Counted from the stretch's first letter, positions 46,388 to 56,652 are shown. The stretch is 64,000 nt of DNA from Streptomyces sennicomposti (GCF_019890635.1 NZ_JAIOAB010000005.1:163534-227533); one strand, 5' to 3'. The notes: a model not told the origin generated them from the sequence alone. Program-made: numbers and translations.

Positions 46388-47551
46388 ATGGCCGAGTTCA
46401 TGACGGAGACGACACCACGACCACCCGGTGGCCTCGGCGACGCGGCGCCGGCACGGCGGGCGGGGACGGCGCCCGTGCCGTTCCCCCGGCCCGCCCCCGG
46501 CCCCGACGGCGCACCGGCCGGTGCGCCCGACGGGCAGGACGCGGCGGTGATCCTGGACCGCGCCCGCGCGTCCGTCGACCCGGAACTGCGGTCGGCGGTC
46601 GCCTCGTTGCCCCCGTCCATGCGCCGGATCGCGAGCTACCACTTCGGGTGGGAGCACGCCGACGGCACCCCCGCCACGGGGAACGCGGGCAAGGCGATCC
46701 GTCCGGCGCTGGTCCTGGCCGCGGCCCACGCGATCGGCGGGGCGCGGGGACGGGCGGCCGCAGTCCGGGCGGCCGCGGCGGTGGAACTGGTCCACAACTT
46801 CACGCTGTTGCACGACGACGTGATGGACCGGGACACCACCCGGCGGCACCGGCCCACCGTGTGGAAGGTGTTCGGCGACGCCGACGCCATCCTCGCCGGG
46901 GACGCCCTCCAGGCGCTCGCCCTGCGGCTGCTCGCCGAGGACCCGCACCCGGCCGCACCGGCCGCCGCCGCCCGGCTCGCCGCCTGCGTGGTGGAGCTGT
47001 GCGCGGGCCAGCACGCGGACACGGCGCTGGAGAGCCGGGCGCCGACGGAGGTGACGCTCGCCGAAGTGCTCGCCATGGCCGAGGCCAAGACGGGCGCGCT
47101 GCTCGGCTGTGCGTGCGCCGTCGGCGGGCTGTACGCGGGGGCGGCCGAGGAGGAGGTGCGGGCGCTGGACGCCTTCGGCCGGCAGGCCGGGCTCGCGTTC
47201 CAGCTCATCGACGACGTGATCGGCATATGGGGCGACCCGGAGCGCACCGGCAAGCCCGCCGGCGCCGATCTCGCCGCCCGCAAGAAGTCCCTGCCGGTGG
47301 TCGCCGCGCTCACCTCCGGCACCCCGGCGGCCGCCGAACTCGCCGAGCTGTACGCCCGGCCCCACCGGGAAGGGGAGGAGGAGCGCGCCACGCTGGCGGT
47401 GGAGCGGGCGGGCGGCCGGGACTGGACCCAGTCCCAGGCGGCCGACCGGATGGCCCAGGCGGTCCACGAACTGTCCCGGGCGATCCCGGACCCCGCTGCG
47501 GCGGGGGGCCTGCTGGCCCTGGCCGAGTTCGTGACCAGACGCACCAGCTGA
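46388..47551 (+). CDS. Encapsulin-associated polyprenyl transferase (cargo)
   Basis: 387 residues. The isoprenyl synthase core has the first aspartate-rich motif DDVMD (143-147), FQLIDDVIG (second motif, 275-279, with Gly in place of the last Asp) and GKAIRPALVLAAAHA. Residues 1-50 are a disordered Pro/Ala/Gly segment (PARRAGTAPVPFPRPAPGPD), the kind of extension that directs cargo into family 2 encapsulins. It condenses isopentenyl diphosphate with an allylic primer; chain length is not readable. ATG 46388 has GGGGGAG ahead. It lies 118 bases after the shell gene, with no terminator between. Confidence 0.9.
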   Translation: MAEFMTETTPRPPGGLGDAAPARRAGTAPVPFPRPAPGPDGAPAGAPDGQDAAVILDRARASVDPELRSAVASLPPSMRRIASYHFGWEHADGTPATGNAGKAIRPALVLAAAHAIGGARGRAAAVRAAAAVELVHNFTLLHDDVMDRDTTRRHRPTVWKVFGDADAILAGDALQALALRLLAEDPHPAAPAAAARLAACVVELCAGQHADTALESRAPTEVTLAEVLAMAEAKTGALLGCACAVGGLYAGAAEEEVRALDAFGRQAGLAFQLIDDVIGIWGDPERTGKPAGADLAARKKSLPVVAALTSGTPAAAELAELYARPHREGEEERATLAVERAGGRDWTQSQAADRMAQAVHELSRAIPDPAAAGGLLALAEFVTRRTS

Positions 47552-47553
47552 CG

Positions 47554-47581
47554 CCGGCGCCGGCATCGCTGCCGGCGCCGG
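47554..47581 (+). terminator. Terminator after the encapsulin operon
   Basis: CCGGCGCCGGCA and TGCCGGCGCCGG form a 12-bp stem with a TCGC loop, starting two bases after the stop. Confidence 0.85.
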
Positions 47582-47664
47582 GCGACGGCACAACTCCACA
47601 GCGCCGCGACTCCGCGAGTCCGCAACTCCACAGGGAATCCCCGGGGCGGGGACGGAGCTTCCCC

Positions 47665-47724
47665 ATGGAGAACCCGGACGGGCGGACGCAGACCCCGGAG
47701 TCGCCGGGTCCGTACGGCTCCTGA
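47665..47724 (+). CDS. Possible 19-residue peptide
   Basis: ATG with GACGGAG seven bases upstream opens a frame MENPDGRTQTPESPGPYGS, then stop. Of 18 codons after the start, 17 end in G or C, a strong bias but in a short stretch. It lies after the encapsulin terminator and 140 bases before the acetyltransferase gene. No family recognised; it may be chance. Confidence 0.25.
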   Translation: MENPDGRTQTPESPGPYGS

Positions 47725-47867
47725 CCCCGTACGGACCTTGGCGGCTTCGGCCCGGCGGGTCCCGCACTTCCCCACGGTGTGCGGGGCCCGCTCCTCACCC
47801 GGCCCGTTCCCCGGGTACGCTCAACTCCCGTTGCTTCTGAGGAAGTTCGAGGGCAGAGGGGCGGAAG

Positions 47868-48563
47868 ATGGGCGTGGCGATTCGGGCGGCGGGCGCCGGC
47901 GACCGGGAGCTGATCGTGCTGCTGCTGGACGAGGCGTTCCAGGACGACCCGGTGAGCGGCTGGGTCTTCCCCGGCGAGGAGTACCGCCGCACGACCCACC
48001 ACCGGCTGATGGCCGCCTTCACCGACATCGTCCTCGCCGAGGGCCGGATCGATGTCACCGAGGACGGCTCGGCGTGCGCGCTCTGGCTGTCCGTACCGGC
48101 CGACGGCCACGAGGGCCCGGACGAAGGCGGCACGGCCGCCGCACCGGAGGGCCCCGACGGGCCCGTGGGAGCCGACGAGGCCGACGACGCGGTGCGGATG
48201 CGGGAGTCCGTGGACCCGGCGAACCCCCGGGTCGAGGAGATCGCCCGGCTGCTGGCCGCGTCGCACCCGGCCGGCCGTGCCCACGAATACCTGTGGATGA
48301 TCGGCGTCGCACCGGAGCGGCAGGGCGAGGGACTGGGCGGCGCGCTGATCCGGCACGTCCTCGACCGCTGCGACCGGGAGGGACTGCCGGCCTATCTGGA
48401 GGCCAGCAGCACCCGCAGCACCAAGCTGTACGAGCGGCTGGGATTCACGTTCACCGGCCGCACCCTCGACCTCCCCGACGGCCCCCAGATGTGGCCCATG
48501 TGGCGTGAACCCCGCACCGGTCCCGCGCCCACGGCCAACGCGGCGAAGCCTCTCGGGAACTGA
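47868..48563 (+). CDS. GNAT-family N-acetyltransferase
   Basis: 231 residues. The core motif is WMIGVAPERQGEGLGGALIRHVLDRC (acetyl-CoA loop RQGEGLGG) at about 143-168, and the C-terminal YERLGFTFTG completes the fold. An acidic insert (GPDEGGTAAAPEGPDGPVGADE) lies at 85-105. The substrate is unknown. It follows the encapsulin cluster on the same strand but beyond its terminator, so a functional link is not shown. Confidence 0.85.
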   Translation: MGVAIRAAGAGDRELIVLLLDEAFQDDPVSGWVFPGEEYRRTTHHRLMAAFTDIVLAEGRIDVTEDGSACALWLSVPADGHEGPDEGGTAAAPEGPDGPVGADEADDAVRMRESVDPANPRVEEIARLLAASHPAGRAHEYLWMIGVAPERQGEGLGGALIRHVLDRCDREGLPAYLEASSTRSTKLYERLGFTFTGRTLDLPDGPQMWPMWREPRTGPAPTANAAKPLGN

Positions 48564-48571
48564 TCCCCGCC

Positions 48572-49318
48572 TCAGCCCCGCCCGGCGGCGGGCAGCCCGC
48601 CCGTCTCCGGGTCCCGCCCGGTCAGGCAGTACAGACCGCCGGCCGGGTCGCGCAGCACGGTCCAGTGCGGATGGTCGGCCACATGGGTGGCGCCCAGCCG
48701 CTCGTGGTCCGCGCGGGTGGCGGCGATGTCCGCGCAGGCGAGGTCCAGATGGGCGCCGGCGGGCCGTTCCCCGTCCAGGCGCTGCAGCAGGAGGCGGACC
48801 GGGAGGCCGGGCGGCGGTGTGAGGACGTGGAACTCGGGCCGGGAGCCGGGCCGCGACTCCCAGTCGTCCAGCAGCCCGCCCCAGAAGGCGACTTCGGCGG
48901 CGAAGGCGGAGGGCGGGACGTCCAGACACACCTGATCGAGCCGGCTGCCCCGGACGACGGGCGGACGCACGGACTCCCCGCCCCAGGGCACCGCGCAGAA
49001 CAACTGCCCACCGGGCGACCGCAGTACGGCCCACTCGCCGTGATCGGCGACGATCACGGCCCCGAGCCGCACCGCCGCCGCCATCACTCCCCGGACGTCC
49101 TCGCCGACGAGGTCGAGATGCGCGCCACCGTCCCCCGGACCGACGGCCTGCGCCTTGACGCACGGATCGGCGCCGTCCGGCAGCAATGTGGTGAACTCCC
49201 CTTCATCGCCACGGAGTTCGGACAGCCGGGTGTCCGTGACGGCCGTCCAGAACTCCAGCGCACGGGCGAACCGCGCGGCGGGCCGGTCGACGAAGGCGTA
49301 GGTCCAGCGGATGCTCAT
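48572..49318 (-). CDS. VOC (glyoxalase/bleomycin-resistance-like) family protein
   Basis: 248 residues made of two tandem VOC half-modules. The first (1-115) has GAHLDLVGEDVRGVMAAAVRLGAVIV and AVLRSPGGQLFCAVPW; the second (125-240) repeats the pattern with GAHLDLACADIAATRADHERLGATHV and TVLRDPAGGLYCLTGR. Such proteins bind metal and small ligands; the substrate is unknown. The gene is convergent with the acetyltransferase, eight bases apart. Confidence 0.84.
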   Translation of the reverse strand: MSIRWTYAFVDRPAARFARALEFWTAVTDTRLSELRGDEGEFTTLLPDGADPCVKAQAVGPGDGGAHLDLVGEDVRGVMAAAVRLGAVIVADHGEWAVLRSPGGQLFCAVPWGGESVRPPVVRGSRLDQVCLDVPPSAFAAEVAFWGGLLDDWESRPGSRPEFHVLTPPPGLPVRLLLQRLDGERPAGAHLDLACADIAATRADHERLGATHVADHPHWTVLRDPAGGLYCLTGRDPETGGLPAAGRG

Positions 49319-49534
49319 ACGCCGATCGTAGGCCGCCGAACCGACACCCCCGAGCCGACCGCCGTGAGCCGGCCGTCGCGGGCCGACCACCCCGACTGCC
49401 CTCCGAGCCCCGACCGCCCTCGGCGCCCCGACCGCCCTCCGCGGCCCCGGACCACGCTCCCTGCCCCGGACCACTCTCCCCCTCGGTCGGCCACACCGCC
49501 GAGGATCTCCCAGACGATCTCCCAGAACGCGAGC
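49319..49534. other. Non-coding interval with five-copy tandem repeat
   Basis: 49390-49480 contains five units of 18-19 bases beginning CCCCGAC/CCCCGGAC and ending in CTCC-like sequence, progressively diverged. No gene is seen between the VOC and sodN genes. Confidence 0.7.
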
Positions 49535-49567
49535 GGAGGCCCGGCCGCGCGAAGCGGCCGGGCCTCC
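49535..49567 (-). terminator. Terminator of sodN
   Basis: GGAGGCCCGGCCGC and its complement form a perfect 14-bp stem with a GCGAA loop, about 60 bases after the sodN stop. Confidence 0.8.
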
Positions 49568-49624
49568 CTGGGTCACGCTCTGGGCGCCGGCCCCGGTGAG
49601 GGGGCCGCCGCCGAAGCCTGGGGT

Positions 49625-50020
49625 TCAGGCCTTCTTGGTCTCCCAGAAGATCTTGTCGATCTCGGCGATGAGGTCCAGGGCCTGCTGGCCCGTCGCCGGG
49701 TCGGCGGAGGCCTTGGCGGCCGAGAGGGCCTTCAGGGTGTCGTTGATCAGCTGGTGCAGCTGCGGGTACTTCTCGAAGTGCGGGGCCTTGAAGTAGTCGC
49801 TCCACAGCACGGAGACGTGGTGCTTGGCCAGCTCGGCGCGCTGCTCCTTGATGACAATGGCACGCACCCGGAACTGCGGGTCCTCGTTGGCGGCCATCTT
49901 CTCCTGAACGGCCTTCACCGACTCCGCCTCGATGCGGGCCTGGGCCGGGTCGTACACGCCGCAGGGCAGGTCGCAGTGGGCGCTGACCTTGACCTTGGGG
50001 GCAAACAGGCGGGAAAGCAT
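49625..50020 (-). CDS. sodN: Nickel superoxide dismutase SodN (precursor)
   Basis: 131 residues. A 14-residue propeptide ends at SA, and the mature chain starts HCDLPCGVYDP; His1, Cys2 and Cys6 of that nickel hook bind the metal that dismutates superoxide in the cytoplasm. The rest is a four-helix bundle. GAGGAAGGA lies seven bases before the ATG. The divergent neighbour encodes the processing peptidase SodX. In S. coelicolor sodN is made when nickel is present, and without nickel it is silenced by an RNA from the sodF 3' region. Confidence 0.96.
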   Translation of the reverse strand: MLSRLFAPKVKVSAHCDLPCGVYDPAQARIEAESVKAVQEKMAANEDPQFRVRAIVIKEQRAELAKHHVSVLWSDYFKAPHFEKYPQLHQLINDTLKALSAAKASADPATGQQALDLIAEIDKIFWETKKA

Positions 50021-50165
50021 GGAGCATTCCTTCCTCGTGATCGTCTTCTCAGGTGGGACATTACTCCCTGCAAGGCGTGATTTCTCGGGTGCCCCCTTGG
50101 GCTTAGGACAAAAGTCCAGGGTCAGACTGAGACTGGTGGACGAACGGACCGGGGAGGTGCCGGGG

Positions 50166-50600
50166 ATGCCGGAGCTGTCGCAGGAGACCGAGCGCGGGGC
50201 CGCCGTAGTGCCCTTCGGGCTGGCCGAGGTGACCGGGCCGTCCATGGTGCCGACGCTGTACCACGGCGACCGGCTCCTGGTGCGGTACGGGGCGCGCATC
50301 CGGCCGGGTGACGTGATCGTCCTGCGCCATCCGTTCCAGCAGGACCTGCTGGTCGTCAAACGGGCCGCGGAGCGGCGCGAGGGCGGCTGGTGGGTGCTCG
50401 CGGACAACGCGTACGCCGGGGGCGACAGCACCGACTACGGCGCCGTCCCCGAGGAGCTGGTGCTCGGGAAGGTGTGGTTCCGCTACCGGCCGCGGCGGCC
50501 CGGTCAGCGCTTCGGGCCGGCGCTGGTGCGCTGGGCGCTGTCGGCCGCCAGGCCCGTGTTCGCCGACCGGTCGGCCTCCAGGCGCTTGCGGGCGCGGTAG
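50166..50600 (+). CDS. sodX: Nickel-type superoxide dismutase maturation protease SodX
   Basis: 144 residues of the S24/S26 signal-peptidase-like fold. The catalytic serine is in VTGPSMVPTL (S26) and the lysine in LLVVKRAAE (K65), giving a Ser/Lys dyad; GDVIVLRHP and DNAYAGGDSTDYG are conserved companions. It removes the SodN propeptide. ATG 50166 has GGGGAGG nine bases upstream. It is divergent from sodN, and its 3' end overlaps the convergent CGNR gene by 97 bases. Confidence 0.93.
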   Translation: MPELSQETERGAAVVPFGLAEVTGPSMVPTLYHGDRLLVRYGARIRPGDVIVLRHPFQQDLLVVKRAAERREGGWWVLADNAYAGGDSTDYGAVPEELVLGKVWFRYRPRRPGQRFGPALVRWALSAARPVFADRSASRRLRAR

Positions 50601-51133
50601 GCGGCCACGTTGGCCCGGGTGGCGCAGCGGTCGGAGCAGTAGCGGCGCGAGCGGTTGGTGGAAGTGTCGAGGTAGGCGTTGCGGCAGGGCGCGGCCTCGC
50701 ACAGGCCGAGCCGGTCCACGCCGTACTCCGTCAGATGGAAGGCGAGGCCCATCGCGGCGATCGCCGCGTAGCCGGCCGTGGCGTTCGACGGGTGGTCGGC
50801 CAGGTGCATGTGCCACAGCGGGCGGCCGTCCTCGTCCCGGTAGTCGTGCCCGGAGATCTGCGGGCTCACCGGGAACTCCAGCAGCAGGGAGTTCAGCAGC
50901 GCCACCGCCAGGGTCTCGTCGCCCTGGTCGGCCGCCTCGAAGACCGCCCGCAGCCGGGCCCGCACCGAGCGGAAGCGCGTCACATCGGCCTCGGTGGCGC
51001 GGCGGGCCGCCGAGCCGTTGGCGCCGAACAGCTCCCGGACCGCCTCCACCGACGTCAGGGTGTCCTTCCCCCGGGCCGGTTCCTCGGTGTTGACGAGACG
51101 GACGGCGTAGTCCGAGTAATAGGCCAGTTCCAC
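50504..51133 (-). CDS. CGNR zinc-finger protein with ABATE domain
   Basis: 209 residues. The N-terminal ABATE domain includes AVRLVNTEEPARG and LNSLLLEFP. The C-terminal zinc finger has cysteines in LCEAAPCRNAYLDTSTNRSRRYCSDRCATRANVAAYRAR; the CGNR signature is here CATRAN. Such proteins are thought to regulate stress genes, but targets are unknown. It overlaps sodX on the opposite strand. The last 25 residues (after ARKRLEADR) lie in the overlap and could be a run-on. Confidence 0.84.
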   Translation of the reverse strand: MELAYYSDYAVRLVNTEEPARGKDTLTSVEAVRELFGANGSAARRATEADVTRFRSVRARLRAVFEAADQGDETLAVALLNSLLLEFPVSPQISGHDYRDEDGRPLWHMHLADHPSNATAGYAAIAAMGLAFHLTEYGVDRLGLCEAAPCRNAYLDTSTNRSRRYCSDRCATRANVAAYRARKRLEADRSANTGLAADSAQRTSAGPKR

Positions 51134-51233
51134 TTGTAGTCCTTACCGGTGTGCCCTATGGTCGTGGGCACGACCTTGTAACAGACGGTCGTGCTTCCAG
51201 GGTATTACGCGACCTACGTCAGGGAGGGCGACG

Positions 51234-52010
51234 ATGACGGACACGCACCCGGACCTCACCGCTGCGGGAGCCGACTGGCAGGCCTGGCAGCGAAGCTGGG
51301 ACCGGCAGCAGGAGTGGTACATGCCGGACCGCGAGGACCGCTTCCGCATCATGCTCGACATGGTCGAGGCCCTCGTCGGCACCGCGCCGCGCGTCCTCGA
51401 CCTCGCCTGCGGCACCGGCACCATCACCGCCCGCCTGCTCGCCCGCTTCCCCGGCGCCACCAGCACCGGCGTCGACCTCGACCCGGCGCTGCTCGCCATC
51501 GCCCGCGGCACCTTCGAGGGCGACGAGCGGGTCTCCTTCGTCACCGCCGACCTGAAGGACCCCGACTGGACGGCGAAGCTGCCGCACGACTCCTACGACG
51601 CCGTCCTGACCGCGACGGCCCTGCACTGGCTGCACTGCGAACCCCTCGCGGCCCTGTACGGATCGATCGCGGACCTCGTCCGCGACGGCGGCGTCTTCAT
51701 GAACGCGGACCACATGATCGACGAGACCACCCCCCGGATCAACGCCGCCGAGCGCGCGCAGCGGCACGCCCGCATGGATCGGGCCAGGGACGGGGGCGCG
51801 CTGGACTGGGCCGAGTGGTGGCAGCTGGCCGCGCAGGACCCGGTGCTGGCCGAGCCGACCGCCCGCCGGTTCGAGATCTACGGCGAGCACGCCGACGGCG
51901 ACATGCCGTCGCCGGCCTGGCACGCGCGCGTGCTGCGCGAGAAGGGCTTCGCCGAGGCCCGCCCGGTCTGGTGCTCCCCGTCGGACACGCTGCTGCTGGC
52001 GCTGAAGTAG
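51234..52010 (+). CDS. SAM-dependent class I methyltransferase
   Basis: 258 residues with Rossmann-fold motif I VLDLACGTGTITARLL, motif II GVDLDPALLAIA, and motif IV YDAVLTATALHWL. The HWL after motif IV and the Trp-rich N-terminus (WQAWQRSWDRQQEWY) are typical of small-molecule methyltransferases; the substrate is unknown. GGGAGGGCGACG lies just before the ATG. It ends at a strong bidirectional terminator. Confidence 0.87.
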   Translation: MTDTHPDLTAAGADWQAWQRSWDRQQEWYMPDREDRFRIMLDMVEALVGTAPRVLDLACGTGTITARLLARFPGATSTGVDLDPALLAIARGTFEGDERVSFVTADLKDPDWTAKLPHDSYDAVLTATALHWLHCEPLAALYGSIADLVRDGGVFMNADHMIDETTPRINAAERAQRHARMDRARDGGALDWAEWWQLAAQDPVLAEPTARRFEIYGEHADGDMPSPAWHARVLREKGFAEARPVWCSPSDTLLLALK

Positions 52011-52021
52011 CCGACCACGGC

Positions 52022-52058
52022 GAAAGGGGCGGTACGGGAATCCCGTACCGCCCCTTTC
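52022..52058. terminator. Bidirectional terminator between methyltransferase and ABC operon
   Basis: GAAAGGGGCGGTACGGG pairs over 17 bases with its complement around a three-base loop; both convergent genes can use it. Confidence 0.9.
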
Positions 52059-52072
52059 CGCGTCCGCCGGGG

Positions 52073-52879
52073 TTACAGCACCTTCGACAGGAACGACTGG
52101 GTGCGCTCGTGCCGCGGGTTGGTCAGGACCTCGCGCGGGTGGCCGGACTCGACCACCACGCCGTCGTCCATGAAGACGAGGTTGTCGCCCACCTCGCGGG
52201 CGAAGCCCATCTCATGGGTGACGACGACCATCGTCATACCGGACTCGGCGAGGTCGCGCATGACGTCGAGGACGTCGCCGACCAGCTCCGGGTCGAGCGC
52301 CGAGGTCGGCTCGTCGAACAGCATCAGCTTGGGGTCCATGGCCAGGGCCCGGGCGATCGCCACCCGCTGCTGCTGGCCGCCGGACAGCTGCGAGGGGTAG
52401 TGGCCGGCGCGTTCGGCCAGGCCCACCCGCTCCAGCAGGCCCATCGCCCGCTCCCGGGCCTCGGCCCGGCTCGCGCCCTTGACCTGGACCGGCGCCTCCA
52501 TGACGTTCTCGACGGCGGTCATGTGCGGGAACAGGTTGAAGCGCTGGAAGACCATGCCGATGTCGCGGCGCTTCATGGCGACCTCGCGGTCGCGCAGCTC
52601 GTAGAGCTTGTCGCCGTGCTGGCGGTAGCCGACGAGGTCGCCGTCCACGTACAGCCGGCCCGCGTTGATCTTCTCCAGGTGGTTGATGCACCTCAGGAAG
52701 GTCGACTTGCCCGAGCCGGAGGGGCCGATGAGGCAGAACACCTCGCCCGGCTTCACCTCCAGGTCGATGCCCTTGAGCACCTCCACCTGGCCGAAGGACT
52801 TGTGCACGCCCTCCGCCTTGACCATCGCGACGGTGGTGTCGCGCGGGGTGGCGTCCTGCTTCGTGAGCTTGTCGCTCAT
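52073..52879 (-). CDS. Polar amino-acid ABC transporter ATPase
   Basis: 268 residues with Walker [11 protein letters not shown]-loop [16 protein letters not shown], signature [15 protein letters not shown], Walker [13 protein letters not shown] and H-loop [21 protein letters not shown] is typical of GlnQ/HisP-type ATPases of polar amino-acid uptake. It is the last gene of a three-gene operon (binding protein, permease, ATPase). The start overlaps the permease stop by four bases (ATGA). Confidence 0.93.
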   Translation of the reverse strand: MSDKLTKQDATPRDTTVAMVKAEGVHKSFGQVEVLKGIDLEVKPGEVFCLIGPSGSGKSTFLRCINHLEKINAGRLYVDGDLVGYRQHGDKLYELRDREVAMKRRDIGMVFQRFNLFPHMTAVENVMEAPVQVKGASRAEARERAMGLLERVGLAERAGHYPSQLSGGQQQRVAIARALAMDPKLMLFDEPTSALDPELVGDVLDVMRDLAESGMTMVVVTHEMGFAREVGDNLVFMDDGVVVESGHPREVLTNPRHERTQSFLSKVL

Positions 52880-53817
52880 GCGCCCACGGCTCCCTTCGGC
52901 CGGCCGATGGAGAACATGTTGGCCTTGACCTTCTGCCACGGCGTCGGCGGCAGGCTGCGGCTGGAGCCGCGTGCGTAGTAGCGCTCCAGGTAGTACTGGC
53001 CGACGCTCAGCACGGAGGTGAGGATCAGGTACCAGGCGGCGGCGAGGAAGTACATCTCCACCGGGGCGCCGGAGACCGTGCCGATGTCCTGGGCGAAGCG
53101 GAACAGCTCGGGATACTGGACGGCCGCCACGAGCGAGGTCGTCTTCAGCATGTTGATCACTTCGTTGCCGGTCGGCGGCACGATCACCCGCATGGCCTGC
53201 GGAATGATGATCCGGCGCAGGGTCTTGCCGTGGCTCATGCCGAGCGCGTGGGCCGCCTCGGTCTGGCCCTCGTCGACCGCGAGCAGGCCGGCGCGGCAGA
53301 TCTCCGCCATGTACGCCGCCTCGTTTAGACCCAGGCCGAGCAGCGCCGTCAGCAGCGGCGTCATGAAGTTCGACCAGTAGTCCTTGTAGAACGGCATCAG
53401 GTTGATGTACTCGAAGACCAGGCCCAGGTTGAACCAGAGGAACAGCTGGACCAGGACCGGGGTGCCGCGGAAGAACCAGATGTAGAACCAGGCGATGGAC
53501 GAGGTCACCGGGTTCTTCGACAGGCGCATCACCGCGAGGACGATGCCGCCGACGATGCCGATCAGCATCGACAGGACCGTCAGCAGGAGGGTCTTGCCGA
53601 CGCCGGTGGTGATCCGGTCGTCGAAGAAGTAGTCGGGGACGGCCTGCCAGTTGATCTTGCCCTGGCTGAAGGCGTAGATGATCGCGGCGAGCAGGGCGAT
53701 CGCGATGACGGCGGTGACGTACCGCCCGTAGTGACGGACCGGGATGGCCTTCACGGCCTGCGGTCCTGCGGGGGGCGTGCCCTTGGGCTCCGCCGTCTTG
53801 TCGATGTCAGCGCTCAC
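52876..53817 (-). CDS. Polar amino-acid ABC transporter permease
   Basis: 313 residues with a cytoplasmic N-terminal 30 residues and about six helices. The EAA loop that docks the ATPase is [28 protein letters not shown]. It resembles HisM/GltK-type permeases ([16 protein letters not shown]). As only one permease gene is present, it probably works as a homodimer. It follows the binding-protein gene by 33 bases. Confidence 0.92.
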   Translation of the reverse strand: MSADIDKTAEPKGTPPAGPQAVKAIPVRHYGRYVTAVIAIALLAAIIYAFSQGKINWQAVPDYFFDDRITTGVGKTLLLTVLSMLIGIVGGIVLAVMRLSKNPVTSSIAWFYIWFFRGTPVLVQLFLWFNLGLVFEYINLMPFYKDYWSNFMTPLLTALLGLGLNEAAYMAEICRAGLLAVDEGQTEAAHALGMSHGKTLRRIIIPQAMRVIVPPTGNEVINMLKTTSLVAAVQYPELFRFAQDIGTVSGAPVEMYFLAAAWYLILTSVLSVGQYYLERYYARGSSRSLPPTPWQKVKANMFSIGRPKGAVGA

Positions 53818-53850
53818 AGGTGTTGCCTTTCGGTGGCCGCGCGGGGGCGG

Positions 53851-54813
53851 TCACTTGCCGCCGTTGACGGCGGACTGCTGGACGGCGCCGTCCTGGGCGC
53901 CCCACTTGGCCAGGATCTTCTGGTACTCGCCGCTCTTGATGACGGCGTCCATCGCGGCCTGGAGGGCGTCCCGCAACTGGGTGTTCGACTTGCCGACCGC
54001 GATGCCGTACGGGGCCGCCTCGACCTGGTCGCCGACGATCTCGAAGTCCTTGCCGCCGCCGGAGGTCTTGACCGCGTAGGCGGCGACCGGGAAGTCGGCG
54101 GAGACGGCGTCGGCGCCGCCCGAGCGCAGGCGGGTCTCGGCCTGCTGGTTGTCGTCGAAGGCCTGGATGGTGATCTTCTTGCCGGCCGGACACTTCTTCG
54201 TCTCGGACTTGGCGAGGTCCTCGGAGACGGTGCCGCGCTCCACGGCGATCTTCTTGCCGCACAGGTCCGACCAGGAGGCGATGCCCTTGGTGTCGCCCTT
54301 GCGGGTGTAGATGGAGACGCCGGCCTGGAGGTAGTCGACGAAGTCGACGCCCTCGCCGACCTTCTTGCCCGTGGTCGGGTCCACGCCGTCCTGGCGGTTC
54401 TTGTTGTCCGTCATCGCCGACATCGCGATGTCGTAGCGGTTGGAGCGCAGGCCGGTGAGCAGGGCGTCGAAGGTGCCGTTCTGGAAGTCGAACTTCACGC
54501 CGAGCTGCTTGCCCATCGCGTCCGCGAGGTCCGGGTCGATGCCGGCGACCTTGCCGGAGGCGTCCTTGAACTCGACCGGGGCGTAGGAGATGTCGGAGCC
54601 GACCCGGATGACGCCCTTGTCGCGGATCGAGGCCGGGAGCTTGCTCGCCAGCGGCGCCGAGGCGGCCGACGCGTTGTCGGACGACTTGTCCGTGTCCTTG
54701 GTCTGGTCACCGCAGCCGGTGAGGATCAGGGCGCCTGCGACCGCGATCGCACCGGCCGCTGCCAGACGGGAGTGCTTGGCGGTGGTCGTACGACGGGTGG
54801 AGCGTGCGGTCAT
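53851..54813 (-). CDS. ABC transporter substrate-binding lipoprotein
   Basis: 320 residues. A twin-basic N-terminus and hydrophobic segment end in the lipobox LTGC, so the mature protein is membrane-anchored on the outside. The bacterial extracellular solute-binding family 3 fold follows (IRVGSDISYAPVEFKDASGKVAGIDPDLADAMGKQLG). Family 3 binds glutamate, glutamine, arginine or similar; the ligand cannot be fixed here. GGAGG precedes the ATG. It heads the operon. Confidence 0.92.
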   Translation of the reverse strand: MTARSTRRTTTAKHSRLAAAGAIAVAGALILTGCGDQTKDTDKSSDNASAASAPLASKLPASIRDKGVIRVGSDISYAPVEFKDASGKVAGIDPDLADAMGKQLGVKFDFQNGTFDALLTGLRSNRYDIAMSAMTDNKNRQDGVDPTTGKKVGEGVDFVDYLQAGVSIYTRKGDTKGIASWSDLCGKKIAVERGTVSEDLAKSETKKCPAGKKITIQAFDDNQQAETRLRSGGADAVSADFPVAAYAVKTSGGGKDFEIVGDQVEAAPYGIAVGKSNTQLRDALQAAMDAVIKSGEYQKILAKWGAQDGAVQQSAVNGGK

Positions 54814-55369
54814 GGTGGTTCTCCTCCGGCGGATGGGTGGCGTTGCCGATGGGTGGTGGGGTCGACGACAACACACCTTCGGGTGTCGCGACCTCGTGCG
54901 ATTGACGCATCTTGCCATTCGGGATGCGCCAATCAGGGGACTCGCCATGTCAAAATCGGATAACGGGAGACCTCCGAACCCCTCCTATGCGCCCCAGCAA
55001 GGCCGGATCATCTGCGGGAATGCCTTCTTCCGGCCGGAAGATCTGCTGTCCGTCTCGGGATGTGGATCAAAGGAACACGTCTTTTGGGTGATTCCAGGGC
55101 CTTGTCAAACATTCGACGAGCACTTGTCCCCATATTGGGCCAAGTGTCGGGGCGTCGTCATGTGACCTTCGCGTTATGGACTCGTCGCCGACGCCGTCCG
55201 TCCGGTATGAAGGTTCTTTACACCCCTCATCCTGGGGCTCAGGGCGCGTGTGCGGCGCGCCCGACGCGTATGCGCCCGAAGCATCACTCACAGGGCTGTG
55301 CGCGGTCCCGCCCACCCCTCACCAGGAGTGGCCACCCTCAAACCATGAACAATTAAGGGGTAAAACCAA
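54814..55369. promoter_or_regulatory. Divergent promoter region, ABC operon and malic enzyme
   Basis: 556 bases with lower GC than the genes. No open frame here has convincing codon bias. The ABC-operon promoter should lie near 54850-54960 and the malic-enzyme promoter near the right end. I could not identify specific operators. Confidence 0.45.
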
Positions 55370-56593
<1,224 letters not shown>

Positions 56594-56624
56594 GGTGACC
56601 CGGCACGAGCCGGTACGAACCCGG
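56594..56624 (+). other. Short spacer before terminator
   Basis: Non-coding; contains a small CGGCACGAGCCGG-like near-palindrome. Confidence 0.4.
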
Positions 56625-56652
56625 ATGGCCCCGCCCGCAAGGGCGGGGCCAT
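56625..56652 (+). terminator. Terminator of the malic enzyme gene
   Basis: ATGGCCCCGCCC and GGGCGGGGCCAT form a 12-bp stem with a GCAA tetraloop. Confidence 0.85.
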
